Below are positions 15,115-23,173 of a DNA stretch of 37,304 bases, in pieces. The stretch's first letter is position 1. Every line of letters begins with the position of its first letter. This DNA is from CAYUIS01 sp964444825 (lineage in GTDB: Bacteria > Chloroflexota > Anaerolineae > B4-G1): positions 1 through 37,304 of the forward strand of contig CAYUIS010000040.1 of NCBI GenBank assembly GCA_964444825.1, written 5' to 3'. The notes under the pieces were generated by a model that saw only the letters and a program-made list of their open reading frames with translations, did not search any database and was not told the DNA's origin. The translations under genes and the position numbers were made by a program.

Positions 15115-15152
15115 GAAAACCGGGGCTGCGACAAGCACCTTCGTCCCAGCCC
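15115..15152 (-). terminator. Probable terminator after the HerA-YdjM gene pair
   Basis: On the minus strand GGGCTG (15052-type arm at 15147-15152 end) pairs with CAGCCC at 15123-15128 as complements of 15023-style arms; in plus-strand terms GGGCTG at 15123-15128 pairs with CAGCCC at 15147-15152, and GAC at 15130-15132 with GTC at 15143-15145. In minus-strand sense it is followed by CGGTTTTCC. It overlaps the last bases of the upstream stop codon. Confidence 0.55.
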
Positions 15153-15598
15153 TATCTCTTGGGACCGGAAAATGTTGCGCCAACCATGGCACACATGGCC
15201 CACGTGCACAGGAGCAGTTCTAGCCGCATCGCAGCCGGATCTGTCAACGTCTGGCGCAGGATCTGTAACAATCCTCTCTCACCGGATGGAAACTCGTATC
15301 GGACAAGCGGATACAACCACGGGACAAACCCACCGGCGTCGGCCAGCAGGTGTCCCAGGTATCCCAGTGCCCAGCTCCAGGCGACCTGCCGTCCCCAGAC
15401 CAACCCCACGGCAGCGGTCGAGATAACAAGTCCAGCCAAGCTATGAGCGGCCATTCGACCGCTGGGGGTCAGGTGCAGCACCTGGCACAGGGTCTTGTCG
15501 ACCACATCGGGGAAAACACCGCCAGCTACGGTAGGGGCCAGATCTGCCCGCAGATAGCGATGCTGCAGAATCGAGATGGCCAGATGTCCAAATATCAC
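15152..15598 (-). CDS. YdjM/DUF457-type membrane-bound metal-dependent hydrolase-like protein
   Basis: A small membrane protein of 148 residues from the LexA-regulated YdjM (DUF457) family, often annotated as metal-dependent hydrolase without proven activity. Conserved polar residues lie at membrane boundaries: H5 in FGHLAIS, D31 in FPDVVDK, H52 in AAHSLAG and the pair in YLGHLLAD. Three or four hydrophobic segments are present. The start is GTG at 15598, with no strong ribosome site, 11 bases after the HerA-like gene, so it is probably translated by coupling. Shadow frames on the other strand are not credible. Confidence 0.8.
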   Translation of the reverse strand: MIFGHLAISILQHRYLRADLAPTVAGGVFPDVVDKTLCQVLHLTPSGRMAAHSLAGLVISTAAVGLVWGRQVAWSWALGYLGHLLADAGGFVPWLYPLVRYEFPSGERGLLQILRQTLTDPAAMRLELLLCTWAMCAMVGATFSGPKR

Positions 15599-15609
15599 GA
15601 TGGTCTCAA

Positions 15610-18165
15610 CTAGGCACTCTGTTTGCGGGCTGGTAGGTCGATCTGCCGGCCGTCCTCAAGCGTCACCTGCCAGGTGGGTGTCCAGGCCACACCGACGTAC
15701 TCGACCATCACGTCGGTCCGGCGGGGTTTGACCTCAAATTCCTGGAGCTGCTCCAGCTTCTCCGCCCACGCCTCGTTGATCTCGGCCGCCTGCTCCTCCC
15801 ACTGGGCTTTCAAGTCCTCCAACTGCCCCTTGAAATCCTCAATCGCCTCCACCGACTCCTCGACGTCGGCCTGGGCTTTTTTCGTATACGTGCGGCGCCG
15901 GCTGGCGCGCGACACTGCGGTTCGAGTCCGCTTTCCCAAAAGCAGGTTCAACGCCGATTCGCCCAACCCCAGCATCTCCTCCCGCTTACGAGCCTCCAAC
16001 TCGTCCTCGTCGCCGTCCAGTTCCCGCTGCTCACGGCGTATCTTTTGCTCGATGCGGTCGACCTGTTGCTCGATCTTGGCGCGGGCCTTTTTCAGCTCGG
16101 CATCCCGCTGTTCGCGGGCCTCCTCCTCGCACCGGACGCGAAAATCGCGGCGATTCTCGTCCACTTTGCCGTATAGATCAAGCGCCGGATTGTATAGAAT
16201 GGCCGTAGAGACATTGTAGTAGAGAAAGTCGGCAAAGTCCTTCTCCAACTGCTTCAGTCCCTGGGCGCGGGTCAGCGACGATGGTACTCCTCCATACCTC
16301 CCCTCCCCCAACGGCTTTTGCGAGAGGTCATCCCGACTCACCACGGCCTGTCCTTCGCTCCAGTCCACCCCCAGGGGTCCCTCGCTCGGCTGAACCAGGC
16401 GCGCCACCACCTGCTGGTGATTCACGCCCCGCTTCTGATCGATGGTCCGCACCGTACCCAAAGCCAGGAGATAGGGCGCGTAGACCATCTGTCGCTCACG
16501 GGCCAGTATCGATTGCCCGGCCTGCTCCTCGTGTTCTCGCAGCGCCCATTCAAAAGTGATGGTGGGCGGCAGGAAAACCTGGGGCACCTCAGAAGGAAGC
16601 GTGGGCGGAGTGGCGCTCAACCCTGGGGATGCCGACTTTGGCAGGCGTTTCGCCGCAGGGGCTGCAGCCGAGGCCGCCGTCGCCACCGGCTCACCGGGCT
16701 TTTCCTCCACCTCTGCCCGTTCTTGCTCCTTGACCGGGAGATCGGGTTGCGGGAGGTCGGCAGCTAGCTGGCGAATCTGCTTGCGGGTCATCGGGCCGCG
16801 CAGATAGGACATCGCCCAACGGGTGTGGAAAAAGACGGGCGGGCCCTCGTGAATGTCGTGGAACAAAAAGACGCGGGATTTGAGCGAACCCAGCGCTCGG
16901 TCGACCGACGCACGGTTCATCTTGGCCCCAGCCTCGGCCATGGCCCCCTCCAACCCCTCTAGCACGCGCATTTTGTCCCGCTCTGCCCGCAACGCGCCCA
17001 CCGCCCACGTGCCAGCGTTGGTCAGTCCCTTGTAGTCCAGATCGGCGGGATTCTGGGTGGAAAGCACGACACCCAGACCGGCTGATCGTCCCTGTTTGAT
17101 CAGGGCCATGAGGGGAGCCTTGGTGGGCGGGTTCTTTGGATACGGCGGGAAAAAGCCATAGACCTCGTCAAAGTAGATCATCGCCCGCAGATCCGTGGTG
17201 CCCGACTGGTTGCGGAGCCAGTCGCGGGCGGCCTCGAAGAAGAGGGTGATGAAGAAAAGCCGCTGCGCGTCGTTGAGGTGCGCCAGGTAAAAGATGTTGG
17301 CCCGTGGACGACCGTCCGCCGTGTGAAGCAGCTTACCCACGTCCAGCGGAACTCCCTCCCGCCAGGTCTCGAAACCAGGGGCGGCCATCAGATTGTTGAG
17401 CGTCCGAGCCAGCTCGAAACGGTCCTTCTCTGGAAAAAAGGTCTCCAGGTCAAAGACACCCACCTGCTGGAACGGAGGCTTGGGCAACAGACGGATCAAG
17501 GTAGCCAGGTCGAGGTGCTCACCGGCACGCCAGGCATGCTCGATGATGCGCGCCAACAGGATGTGTTCTGGGCTCTGCAGCGGATCGGCCTCAACACCCA
17601 CCAACCCCAAGAGTGCCGAGACGATGCCTCCGATACGCTCCTGCAACGCCTCCTCGTGCTCATCCCAGTCAGCGTCGGGCGTCTCGAAGAAGTGAAGCAC
17701 GTCCACCGGCTGACCTGCCTTCGAACCGGGGGTGAAGATGGTAAACTGAGCCGTCTCGCGCAAGCGCTTGATGCGCTCGCCGGTGATATCGGAGCCGGCT
17801 AATCCGTTCTTCCACATATCGGCGACGTCGGCAGCGTACTCACCAATGTCCTTCCCTCGCCGCCGGGCACCCTCGGGGTCCACCCAAGGGGCAAAATCCT
17901 CGGGGCGCAGTTCGGGGAAGGTAAGCAACAAGTTGACCATGTCGCCCTTGGGATCGAGTATAAAGACCGGCGTGCCCTGAAGCAGAACCTCCTCCAGCAG
18001 GATCATGCCCAGGCCGGTCTTGCCGGAGCCGGTCATGCCGAGGAGCACACCGTGGGTGGTAAGATGGCGCGCGTTGTAGAGTACCGCTTCGCCGGTGGTT
18101 TCACCCTTCTTCAAATCATACTCGTGACCCAAATAGAGTTTGCCCTTTTCGTCGATGTCGCTCAT
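15610..18165 (-). CDS. HerA-like ATPase (FtsK/HerA superfamily, DUF853/DUF87 type) with coiled-coil tail
   Basis: An 851-residue P-loop ATPase. Walker A is GMTGSGKTG (43-51). FILDPKGDM at about 68-76 is typical of the HerA/VirB4-like group. Walker B is RAMIYFDEVYGF at about 330-341, and the sensor segment VVLSTQNPADLDYKG lies near 372. After about residue 470 comes an Ala/Pro linker, then a region ending in a Glu/Arg-rich coiled coil (about 660-830) and a short beta-rich end. Relatives include HerA DNA-end-processing translocases, but no NurA nuclease gene is adjacent, so the role here is open. GGGAGG precedes the ATG by six bases. First gene of a pair with the YdjM-type protein. Confidence 0.88.
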   Translation of the reverse strand: MSDIDEKGKLYLGHEYDLKKGETTGEAVLYNARHLTTHGVLLGMTGSGKTGLGMILLEEVLLQGTPVFILDPKGDMVNLLLTFPELRPEDFAPWVDPEGARRRGKDIGEYAADVADMWKNGLAGSDITGERIKRLRETAQFTIFTPGSKAGQPVDVLHFFETPDADWDEHEEALQERIGGIVSALLGLVGVEADPLQSPEHILLARIIEHAWRAGEHLDLATLIRLLPKPPFQQVGVFDLETFFPEKDRFELARTLNNLMAAPGFETWREGVPLDVGKLLHTADGRPRANIFYLAHLNDAQRLFFITLFFEAARDWLRNQSGTTDLRAMIYFDEVYGFFPPYPKNPPTKAPLMALIKQGRSAGLGVVLSTQNPADLDYKGLTNAGTWAVGALRAERDKMRVLEGLEGAMAEAGAKMNRASVDRALGSLKSRVFLFHDIHEGPPVFFHTRWAMSYLRGPMTRKQIRQLAADLPQPDLPVKEQERAEVEEKPGEPVATAASAAAPAAKRLPKSASPGLSATPPTLPSEVPQVFLPPTITFEWALREHEEQAGQSILARERQMVYAPYLLALGTVRTIDQKRGVNHQQVVARLVQPSEGPLGVDWSEGQAVVSRDDLSQKPLGEGRYGGVPSSLTRAQGLKQLEKDFADFLYYNVSTAILYNPALDLYGKVDENRRDFRVRCEEEAREQRDAELKKARAKIEQQVDRIEQKIRREQRELDGDEDELEARKREEMLGLGESALNLLLGKRTRTAVSRASRRRTYTKKAQADVEESVEAIEDFKGQLEDLKAQWEEQAAEINEAWAEKLEQLQEFEVKPRRTDVMVEYVGVAWTPTWQVTLEDGRQIDLPARKQSA

Positions 18166-18197
18166 CTGCGCCTCCCTCCCGTTGTGGTGTGGACTTC

Positions 18198-18225
18198 ATT
18201 TTACCCGGAGTGGGAGAAGATGCAA
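18198..18225 (-). promoter_or_regulatory. Probable promoter of the HerA-like gene
   Basis: On the minus strand: TTGCAT (18225-18220), a 16-base spacer, TAAAAT (18203-18198). The expected start is about 25 bases before the ATG. Confidence 0.5.
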
Positions 18226-18285
18226 GTCGAGACTGCGGATGCAAGGTGAGAAAGGTGACAAAACGGAGTAGGCGCCAGTGGGCTT

Positions 18286-18314
18286 TTGACTTCCATAGCA
18301 GGTTGGGCTATACT
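18286..18314 (+). promoter_or_regulatory. Promoter of the DUF1028 gene
   Basis: TTGACT (18286-18291), a 17-base spacer, TATACT (18309-18314). The predicted start near 18321 leaves a 40-base leader ending in CGGAGGT. Confidence 0.7.
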
Positions 18315-18360
18315 GAAACTTGAAAGAACCACACAACAGGGCGATCCCTGCGGAGGTACA

Positions 18361-19308
18361 ATGGACAAGCACCAAACAAGACCGTCACTATCCCCCTCTC
18401 AACTGGCCCACACTTTCTCCATCGTCGCCCGCGACCCCACCACCGGCGAGATGGGCGTGGCGGTGCAGTCCCACTGGTTCTCGGTTGGGTCTCTGGTGAT
18501 CTGGGCTGAGGCAGGCGTGGGAGCCGTGGCGACGCAGGCCCTCGTCGAGGTGAGCTACGGCCCATTGGGGCTGGCGATGATGCGAGCGGGCAAATCGGCC
18601 CCCGAGGCACTGGCAGCGCTGTTGACAGCCGACGAAGGCCGCGAGATCCGCCAGGTGGCGATGGTGGATGCTCAGGGCCAGGTGGCGGCCCACACCGGCG
18701 CGCGCTGCATCGCCGACGCCGGGCACGAGACCGGCGATGGATTCTCCGTGCAGGCGAACATGATGGCTAACCCCGAGGTATGGCCAGCGATGGCCCGGGC
18801 CTACCGGAAAACGGGAGGCGACCTGGCGGAACGGCTGGGAGCGGCCCTCGAAGCGGGGCAAGCGGCCGGGGGCGATATCCGGGGACAGCAGAGCGCGGCT
18901 CTGCTGATCGTAAAACCTACCTCCTCCGGTCGTCCGTGGGCTGACCGGGTGATGGAGCTGCGCGTAGAAGATCATCCAGAGCCCATCTCTGAGCTGCGCC
19001 GGCTCGTGCACCACCATCGATCCTACCAGCGGATGAACCACGGTGACGAACTGCTGGGAGCCGGACAGGTAGAGGAGGCCCTGGGCGAGTACCGGGCCGC
19101 CGCCGAGATGGCGCCCGAAATCGAGGAACTGCCTTTCTGGCACGCGGTGACGCTAGCCGACCTGGGACGTGTGGACGAGGCGTTGCCTATTTTCAAAGAC
19201 GTCTTTACCAGAAACCCGGACTGGGCCGCGCTGCTTCCCCGTCTGCCCAAGGCCGGTCTGCTACGTGACGACCCCGAGATGATACGCCGTATCCTGGCGC
19301 TGGTGTAG
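18361..19308 (+). CDS. DUF1028 (Ntn-hydrolase-like) protein with C-terminal TPR region
   Basis: A 315-residue protein. Residues 18-220 form the DUF1028 domain (opening AHTFSIVARDPTTGEMGVAVQS), which has an Ntn-hydrolase-like fold and presumably cleaves amide bonds; the substrate is not established as far as I know. About 222-300 form two or three tetratricopeptide-like repeats (GDELLGAGQVEEALGEY, HAVTLADLGRVDEAL) that may bind a partner. ATG 18361 is preceded by GGAGG four bases away; an upstream ATG at 18286 lies inside the promoter. It has its own promoter, so its link with the following ArsR/dehydrogenase operon may be only positional. Confidence 0.88.
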   Translation: MDKHQTRPSLSPSQLAHTFSIVARDPTTGEMGVAVQSHWFSVGSLVIWAEAGVGAVATQALVEVSYGPLGLAMMRAGKSAPEALAALLTADEGREIRQVAMVDAQGQVAAHTGARCIADAGHETGDGFSVQANMMANPEVWPAMARAYRKTGGDLAERLGAALEAGQAAGGDIRGQQSAALLIVKPTSSGRPWADRVMELRVEDHPEPISELRRLVHHHRSYQRMNHGDELLGAGQVEEALGEYRAAAEMAPEIEELPFWHAVTLADLGRVDEALPIFKDVFTRNPDWAALLPRLPKAGLLRDDPEMIRRILALV

Positions 19309-19386
19309 CGCACCTCTCACCAAAGCCCTCCCGCAACCATCCGGCCTGGCCATGGTCGGCCTCTTGCCGAGCTCCCCCTGCCAGCC

Positions 19387-19436
19387 GACCGTGATCGAGC
19401 CAAAGCTCTAATCTCTTTCCCATAGAGCTCACGGTC
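19387..19436. terminator. Two-part stem-loop between DUF1028 and the ArsR operon
   Basis: GACCGTGA (19387-19394) pairs with TCACGGTC (19429-19436), and GCTCTA (19405-19410) with TAGAGC (19423-19428), leaving a one-sided bulge of 10 bases. It lies 78 bases after the DUF1028 stop and just before the next promoter. There is no T-run, so it may be a terminator or an upstream control element. Confidence 0.45.
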
Positions 19437-19446
19437 TGCGCCTCAC

Positions 19447-19474
19447 TTGCAAGTCTCCTAGTCTGTGGTAAAAT
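19447..19474 (+). promoter_or_regulatory. Promoter of the ArsR-dehydrogenase operon
   Basis: TTGCAA (19447-19452), a 16-base spacer, TAAAAT (19469-19474). The predicted start is near 19481, right next to the palindromes at 19487-19505. Confidence 0.55.
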
Positions 19475-19486
19475 GCGCGTGTTCAA

Positions 19487-19505
19487 ATATGTGCATATAC
19501 GTATA
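19487..19505 (+). promoter_or_regulatory. Probable ArsR-type operator (two overlapping palindromes)
   Basis: ATATG-TG-CATAT at 19487-19498 and TATACGTATA at 19496-19505 overlap by three bases. AT-rich dyads just downstream of the start point are the usual binding sites of ArsR/SmtB-family repressors, and the regulator gene begins about 95 bases further on. Autoregulation is inference. Confidence 0.5.
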
Positions 19506-19598
19506 CACGTCCAAAGATCCAGTTGTTCATCTGAGCCACCAGAAGCAGACGAGGCATGCACCCCAAGAGATGCTAAAGCCTATTGGGAGAACACAAGA

Positions 19599-19934
19599 AT
19601 GGACCAGACACTGACCGAGGAAATCAGCCTCTTCCATGCCCAGATCTGCCAGGGGCTGGCCGATCCGACCCGCATCCTGATCCTGTATTTTTTGGACGAC
19701 GGCCCGCGATACGTGACAGAACTGGCAGACAAGATGTCGGTCAGCCAACCCACGGTCTCACGACACCTGAAAGTGCTCCGGGATCGGGGACTGGTCAAGG
19801 CCACGCGAGAGGGCAACACCGTCCATTATGCGCTGCGTGATCGGCGCGTCATCGAGGCGCTGGACCTGTTGCGGGCGGTGATGGCTGACGTGCTGACCGA
19901 GCGGGCCGAGCTGGCCGAAGTGCTGGTCCAATAA
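19599..19934 (+). CDS. ArsR/SmtB-family winged-helix transcriptional regulator
   Basis: A 111-residue DNA-binding repressor. The winged helix-turn-helix spans about 15-90: CQGLADPTRILILYFL, then the recognition helix MSVSQPTVSRHLKVLRDRGLV and the wing ATREGNTVHYAL. I see no CxC or other cysteine-rich metal site, so it is more likely to sense a metabolite or redox state than metals. ATG 19599 has GGGAG about ten bases upstream; the open frame begins earlier, but that part overlaps the promoter and operator. It lies 48 bases before a large FAD/Fe-S dehydrogenase that it probably controls together with itself. Confidence 0.88.
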   Translation: MDQTLTEEISLFHAQICQGLADPTRILILYFLDDGPRYVTELADKMSVSQPTVSRHLKVLRDRGLVKATREGNTVHYALRDRRVIEALDLLRAVMADVLTERAELAEVLVQ

Positions 19935-19982
19935 GCAATCAACTCACATTTGTAACCAGATCGAGGAGAAAAGAAACACACG

Positions 19983-22900
19983 ATGAGCAGATTGACAGAT
20001 GTCCAAGAAACCTGGCTGCGTGAACGCTTTGACGGTCGATTCACAAGCGACCTCGCGGAACGCAAGATATACAGCCACGACGTGGGCGTGATGCCCCCGT
20101 TGGTCAAGCCGTTGATCGGCAGGAGTATCGCCGATGGCGTCGTCCAACCCAGTAACGAACAAGAGATCATCGACTTGGTTCGCTGGGCGGCTCAGAACCG
20201 CGTTCCCTTGGTGCCCCGAGGGAAAGCCACCTCCGGCTATGGCGGCGTCCTGCCCGTCAAGGGGGGGATCACGGTGGATTCCTGGCGTCTGCGCAAGATC
20301 GTCTCGGTGGATCAGGAAGCCCTCACCGTCACGGTAGAACCAGGCGCGGTGTGGCAGGATCTGGAAAAAGCGCTGGCCAAGCAGGGATTGGGCCTGCGCC
20401 TGTACCCATCCAGCGCGCCCTCGTCCACGGTCGGCGGCTGGTTAGCCCAGGGCGGCTTTGGCTACGGGAGTTTCGAGTACGGCTCGTTCTCTGAGAACGT
20501 CATCTCGGCCCGGGTCGTGATGCCCACCGGAGAGGTGCGCGAGTTCTCCGGTGACGAACTGGAGCTCGTCGCCGACGCCGAGGGGATCACGGGCATCATC
20601 ACTCAGATCACGCTCAGTGTCCGCCCGCTGGAGGAAGAGCGGGTGATCGGCGGACGTTTCGCCACCGTCCGAGAGCTGGCGACGGCACTGCGGGCGGCCA
20701 TTCAGCAAGGGTTGCCACTGTGGTCGGCGACCTTTATCAATCCGACGATGGCCCGCCTCAAGAACCAGCTTCCGCCCAAACTGGAACACGGCCATCCGAT
20801 CGACGCACACCAAATCCAACTCCCAGAGGGATACCTGGCCATCTTTGTCTTCCCCGCATCTCGGGAAGGGCAGGTTCAGGATGAGCTCGAGCGGGTCATC
20901 ACCGAGAGCGGCGGCGAACTCCTCAGTGACTTTGTGGCAACCCACGAGTGGGAGGAGCGCTTTTCGATCATGCACATCAAGCGGCTGGGGCCATCGTTGA
21001 TCCCCACCGAGGTAGTCCTGCCGCTGGAGAACCTGGATCAGGCACTGGAGGATATCGAGGGCAGCATTCACCAGCCCCTATCTATCGAGGGTATGGTGGC
21101 CGGAGGCGAGACGCCGCAGGTCATCCTACTGGGTTTTATCCCCCACGACGAGCGGGCTTTGACCTACAACGTGGCATTCGGCCTGGCGCTCTCAGCCATC
21201 GAAAAGGCCAAGAAACACGGCGGGCGGGCCTATGCCAGCGGCCTTTACTTTGTCCAGGAGGCAGAGAACATCCTGGGCGCAGAGCGGGTGCAGAGGCTGC
21301 GAAACCTGAAACAAGAGGTGGACCCGCAGCGCATCATGAACCCCGGCAAAATACTGGATAGTAGCCTGCTGGGAACCTTCATGAGCGTCGCCGGGGCTTT
21401 TGAGCCCCTGGTGCGCACCGTGGCCAACCTGGCAAAGGCGCCCGTCGGCGAGCGCATCCAGGGGGCTGGCAGGCGCGGCATTCCCGACGACGTGGCCTGG
21501 TACGCCTACACTTGCGCCCAATGCGGGGCCTGCGTAGATGGCTGCGACCAGTTCTATGGGCGGGGATGGGAGTCCCAATCGCCACGGGGCAAGTGGTTCT
21601 TCCTGAAGGAGTATATGGCCGGACGGAGCCGGAGGATGAGCCAGGAGCAGGTGGATACCTTCCTGGCCTGCACCACCTGCGAGGTCTGCAACGTGGAGTG
21701 CCCGCTGGATTTGCCCATCGAGCCGAGTTGGCTGCAGGTACGCGGCAAGCTGATCCACGAGGACGACCGGTTGACTTTCCCCCCATTCGAGATCATGCGG
21801 GCCAGCTTGCGAAAAGAGCACAACATCTGGGGAGCCTACCGGAAGGACCGGCCCAATTGGGCGGCGGCAGGCATTGACACCATCCCCGAAAAGGCCGAGA
21901 TCTGCTACTTTCCCGGGTGCACCGCCTCCTACGTGGAGCACGACATCGCCCAGTCTACGGCCTGCCTGCTGCGCAAGGCTGGCGTAGAGTTCACCTACCT
22001 GGGCTACGACGAGGCTTGTTGCGGCATCCCAATGCTGGTGGCCGGGTTGTGGGACACGTTCGAAGAGATCATGCGGCACAACATCGAAGCGATGAAAAAG
22101 CGAGGTGTCAAGACAGTCATCACAACCTGCCCAGCCTGTTGGCTGGTGTGGAAACAGTATTACCCGGAGTGGGCCGCCAAGCTGGGGATTGACTACCCCT
22201 TCGAGGCGCTACACTTCTCCGAGGTGCTGGCGGAGCGCATCCGGTCTGGTGATCTGGTCTTCGATCAAGCGGTGGATATGCGCGTCACCTGGCACGATTC
22301 CTGCCACATGGGCCGTGCGGGTGGCATTTACGAACCGCCGCGTGAGATATTGCAGGCAATTCCCGGCCTCGAGTTTGTGGAAATGGAGCACAATCGGGAT
22401 CAGGCCCATTGCTGCGGTTCGGTGCTCAGCTTAGTGGCCGATCCCTCGGTAGCCAAGCACATCGGGGACGTACGGTTACGCGAGGCGGACGATGTACACG
22501 CTGAGGCCCTCGTCTCTACTTGCCCGTGCTGCCAGGTGCAGCTCCGCGTCACGGCCCAAAAGACCGGCCGCGACCTGCCCATCATAGACCTGGGCGCCAT
22601 AGCTTGCCAGGCATCCGGCATCCCGCACCCTGACCCCACCGAGTACGCGCTGGAAATGTGGGCCACCTTCGAGGCGATGATCAACCTGATGAAGCCAGAG
22701 GCGATGGCCGACCTGATGGTCGAGCTGTTCCCGCAGATGGTGGACGCGATGCCGCTGGGGATGGGCAGCATGATGCGAGCTATCGGCAAGATGGGGCCGG
22801 TGGGCGGCGCGGTGCTCAAGGGGATGAAGCCGATGTTCCCTGTGCTCTTCCCACTCTTGATGCCAGCGATGATGCCCAAGGTGATGCCCGAAATGCTGGT

Positions 22901-23054
22901 GGCGGTAGAGAAGCGGGTGCCGATGCCGCCCGATATGAAGGAACAGATGCCCGATCTGATGCCAGCCGCGATGGATAACCTGATGCCCAAGATGCTGCCC
23001 GCCATCGTGCCGCTGATCAGCGATCCGTTGATCGAGTACCTGCAAGCGCAGTAG
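19983..23054 (+). CDS. FAD- and Fe-S-binding D-lactate dehydrogenase-type oxidoreductase with Met/Pro-rich tail
   Basis: A 1023-residue fused flavin/iron-sulfur oxidoreductase of the GlcD-GlcF/Dld-II type, probably oxidising a 2-hydroxy acid such as D-lactate or glycolate. An FAD-binding type-4 domain (about 45-190, with VPRGKATSGYGG and SSTVGGWLAQGGFGYGS) is followed by an FAD-oxidase C domain to about 455. Two [4Fe-4S] motifs follow, CAQCGACVDGC near 510 and CTTCEVCNVECP near 562. Then come CCG (HdrD-like) domains with CYFPGC near 641, ACCG near 678, DSCHMGR near 773 and HCCGS near 810. From about 898 on, a tail of some 125 residues holds 24 Met in MP-rich steps; this is unusual. GAGGAG lies 14 bases before the ATG. 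Expression is probably under the adjacent ArsR regulator. Confidence 0.87.
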   Translation: MSRLTDVQETWLRERFDGRFTSDLAERKIYSHDVGVMPPLVKPLIGRSIADGVVQPSNEQEIIDLVRWAAQNRVPLVPRGKATSGYGGVLPVKGGITVDSWRLRKIVSVDQEALTVTVEPGAVWQDLEKALAKQGLGLRLYPSSAPSSTVGGWLAQGGFGYGSFEYGSFSENVISARVVMPTGEVREFSGDELELVADAEGITGIITQITLSVRPLEEERVIGGRFATVRELATALRAAIQQGLPLWSATFINPTMARLKNQLPPKLEHGHPIDAHQIQLPEGYLAIFVFPASREGQVQDELERVITESGGELLSDFVATHEWEERFSIMHIKRLGPSLIPTEVVLPLENLDQALEDIEGSIHQPLSIEGMVAGGETPQVILLGFIPHDERALTYNVAFGLALSAIEKAKKHGGRAYASGLYFVQEAENILGAERVQRLRNLKQEVDPQRIMNPGKILDSSLLGTFMSVAGAFEPLVRTVANLAKAPVGERIQGAGRRGIPDDVAWYAYTCAQCGACVDGCDQFYGRGWESQSPRGKWFFLKEYMAGRSRRMSQEQVDTFLACTTCEVCNVECPLDLPIEPSWLQVRGKLIHEDDRLTFPPFEIMRASLRKEHNIWGAYRKDRPNWAAAGIDTIPEKAEICYFPGCTASYVEHDIAQSTACLLRKAGVEFTYLGYDEACCGIPMLVAGLWDTFEEIMRHNIEAMKKRGVKTVITTCPACWLVWKQYYPEWAAKLGIDYPFEALHFSEVLAERIRSGDLVFDQAVDMRVTWHDSCHMGRAGGIYEPPREILQAIPGLEFVEMEHNRDQAHCCGSVLSLVADPSVAKHIGDVRLREADDVHAEALVSTCPCCQVQLRVTAQKTGRDLPIIDLGAIACQASGIPHPDPTEYALEMWATFEAMINLMKPEAMADLMVELFPQMVDAMPLGMGSMMRAIGKMGPVGGAVLKGMKPMFPVLFPLLMPAMMPKVMPEMLVAVEKRVPMPPDMKEQMPDLMPAAMDNLMPKMLPAIVPLISDPLIEYLQAQ

Positions 23055-23083
23055 AGGCGAACCTGGACCAAAGGGACCGAAAC

Positions 23084-23117
23084 GGGGCCGGTCACGCGAC
23101 CGGCCCTGTTTGCTTTT
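23084..23117 (+). terminator. Terminator of the dehydrogenase operon
   Basis: GGGCCGGTC (23085-23093) pairs with GACCGGCCC (23098-23106) around ACGC; a G-T pair extends it at 23084/23107. It is followed by an interrupted T-rich stretch (TTT-GC-TTTT). Confidence 0.8.
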
Positions 23118-23173
23118 CGAGAGCGAACGATCACTCAAACATCGATCAGAGAACCAGCTTTGGCAAGACCACG

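Noticed and set aside
15610..18165. HerA-like ATPase as part of an anti-phage defence system
   Set aside because: No NurA, Sir2, DUF4297 or other defence partner is adjacent; the neighbour is a YdjM-type membrane protein, and this ATPase type is common as a stand-alone gene.
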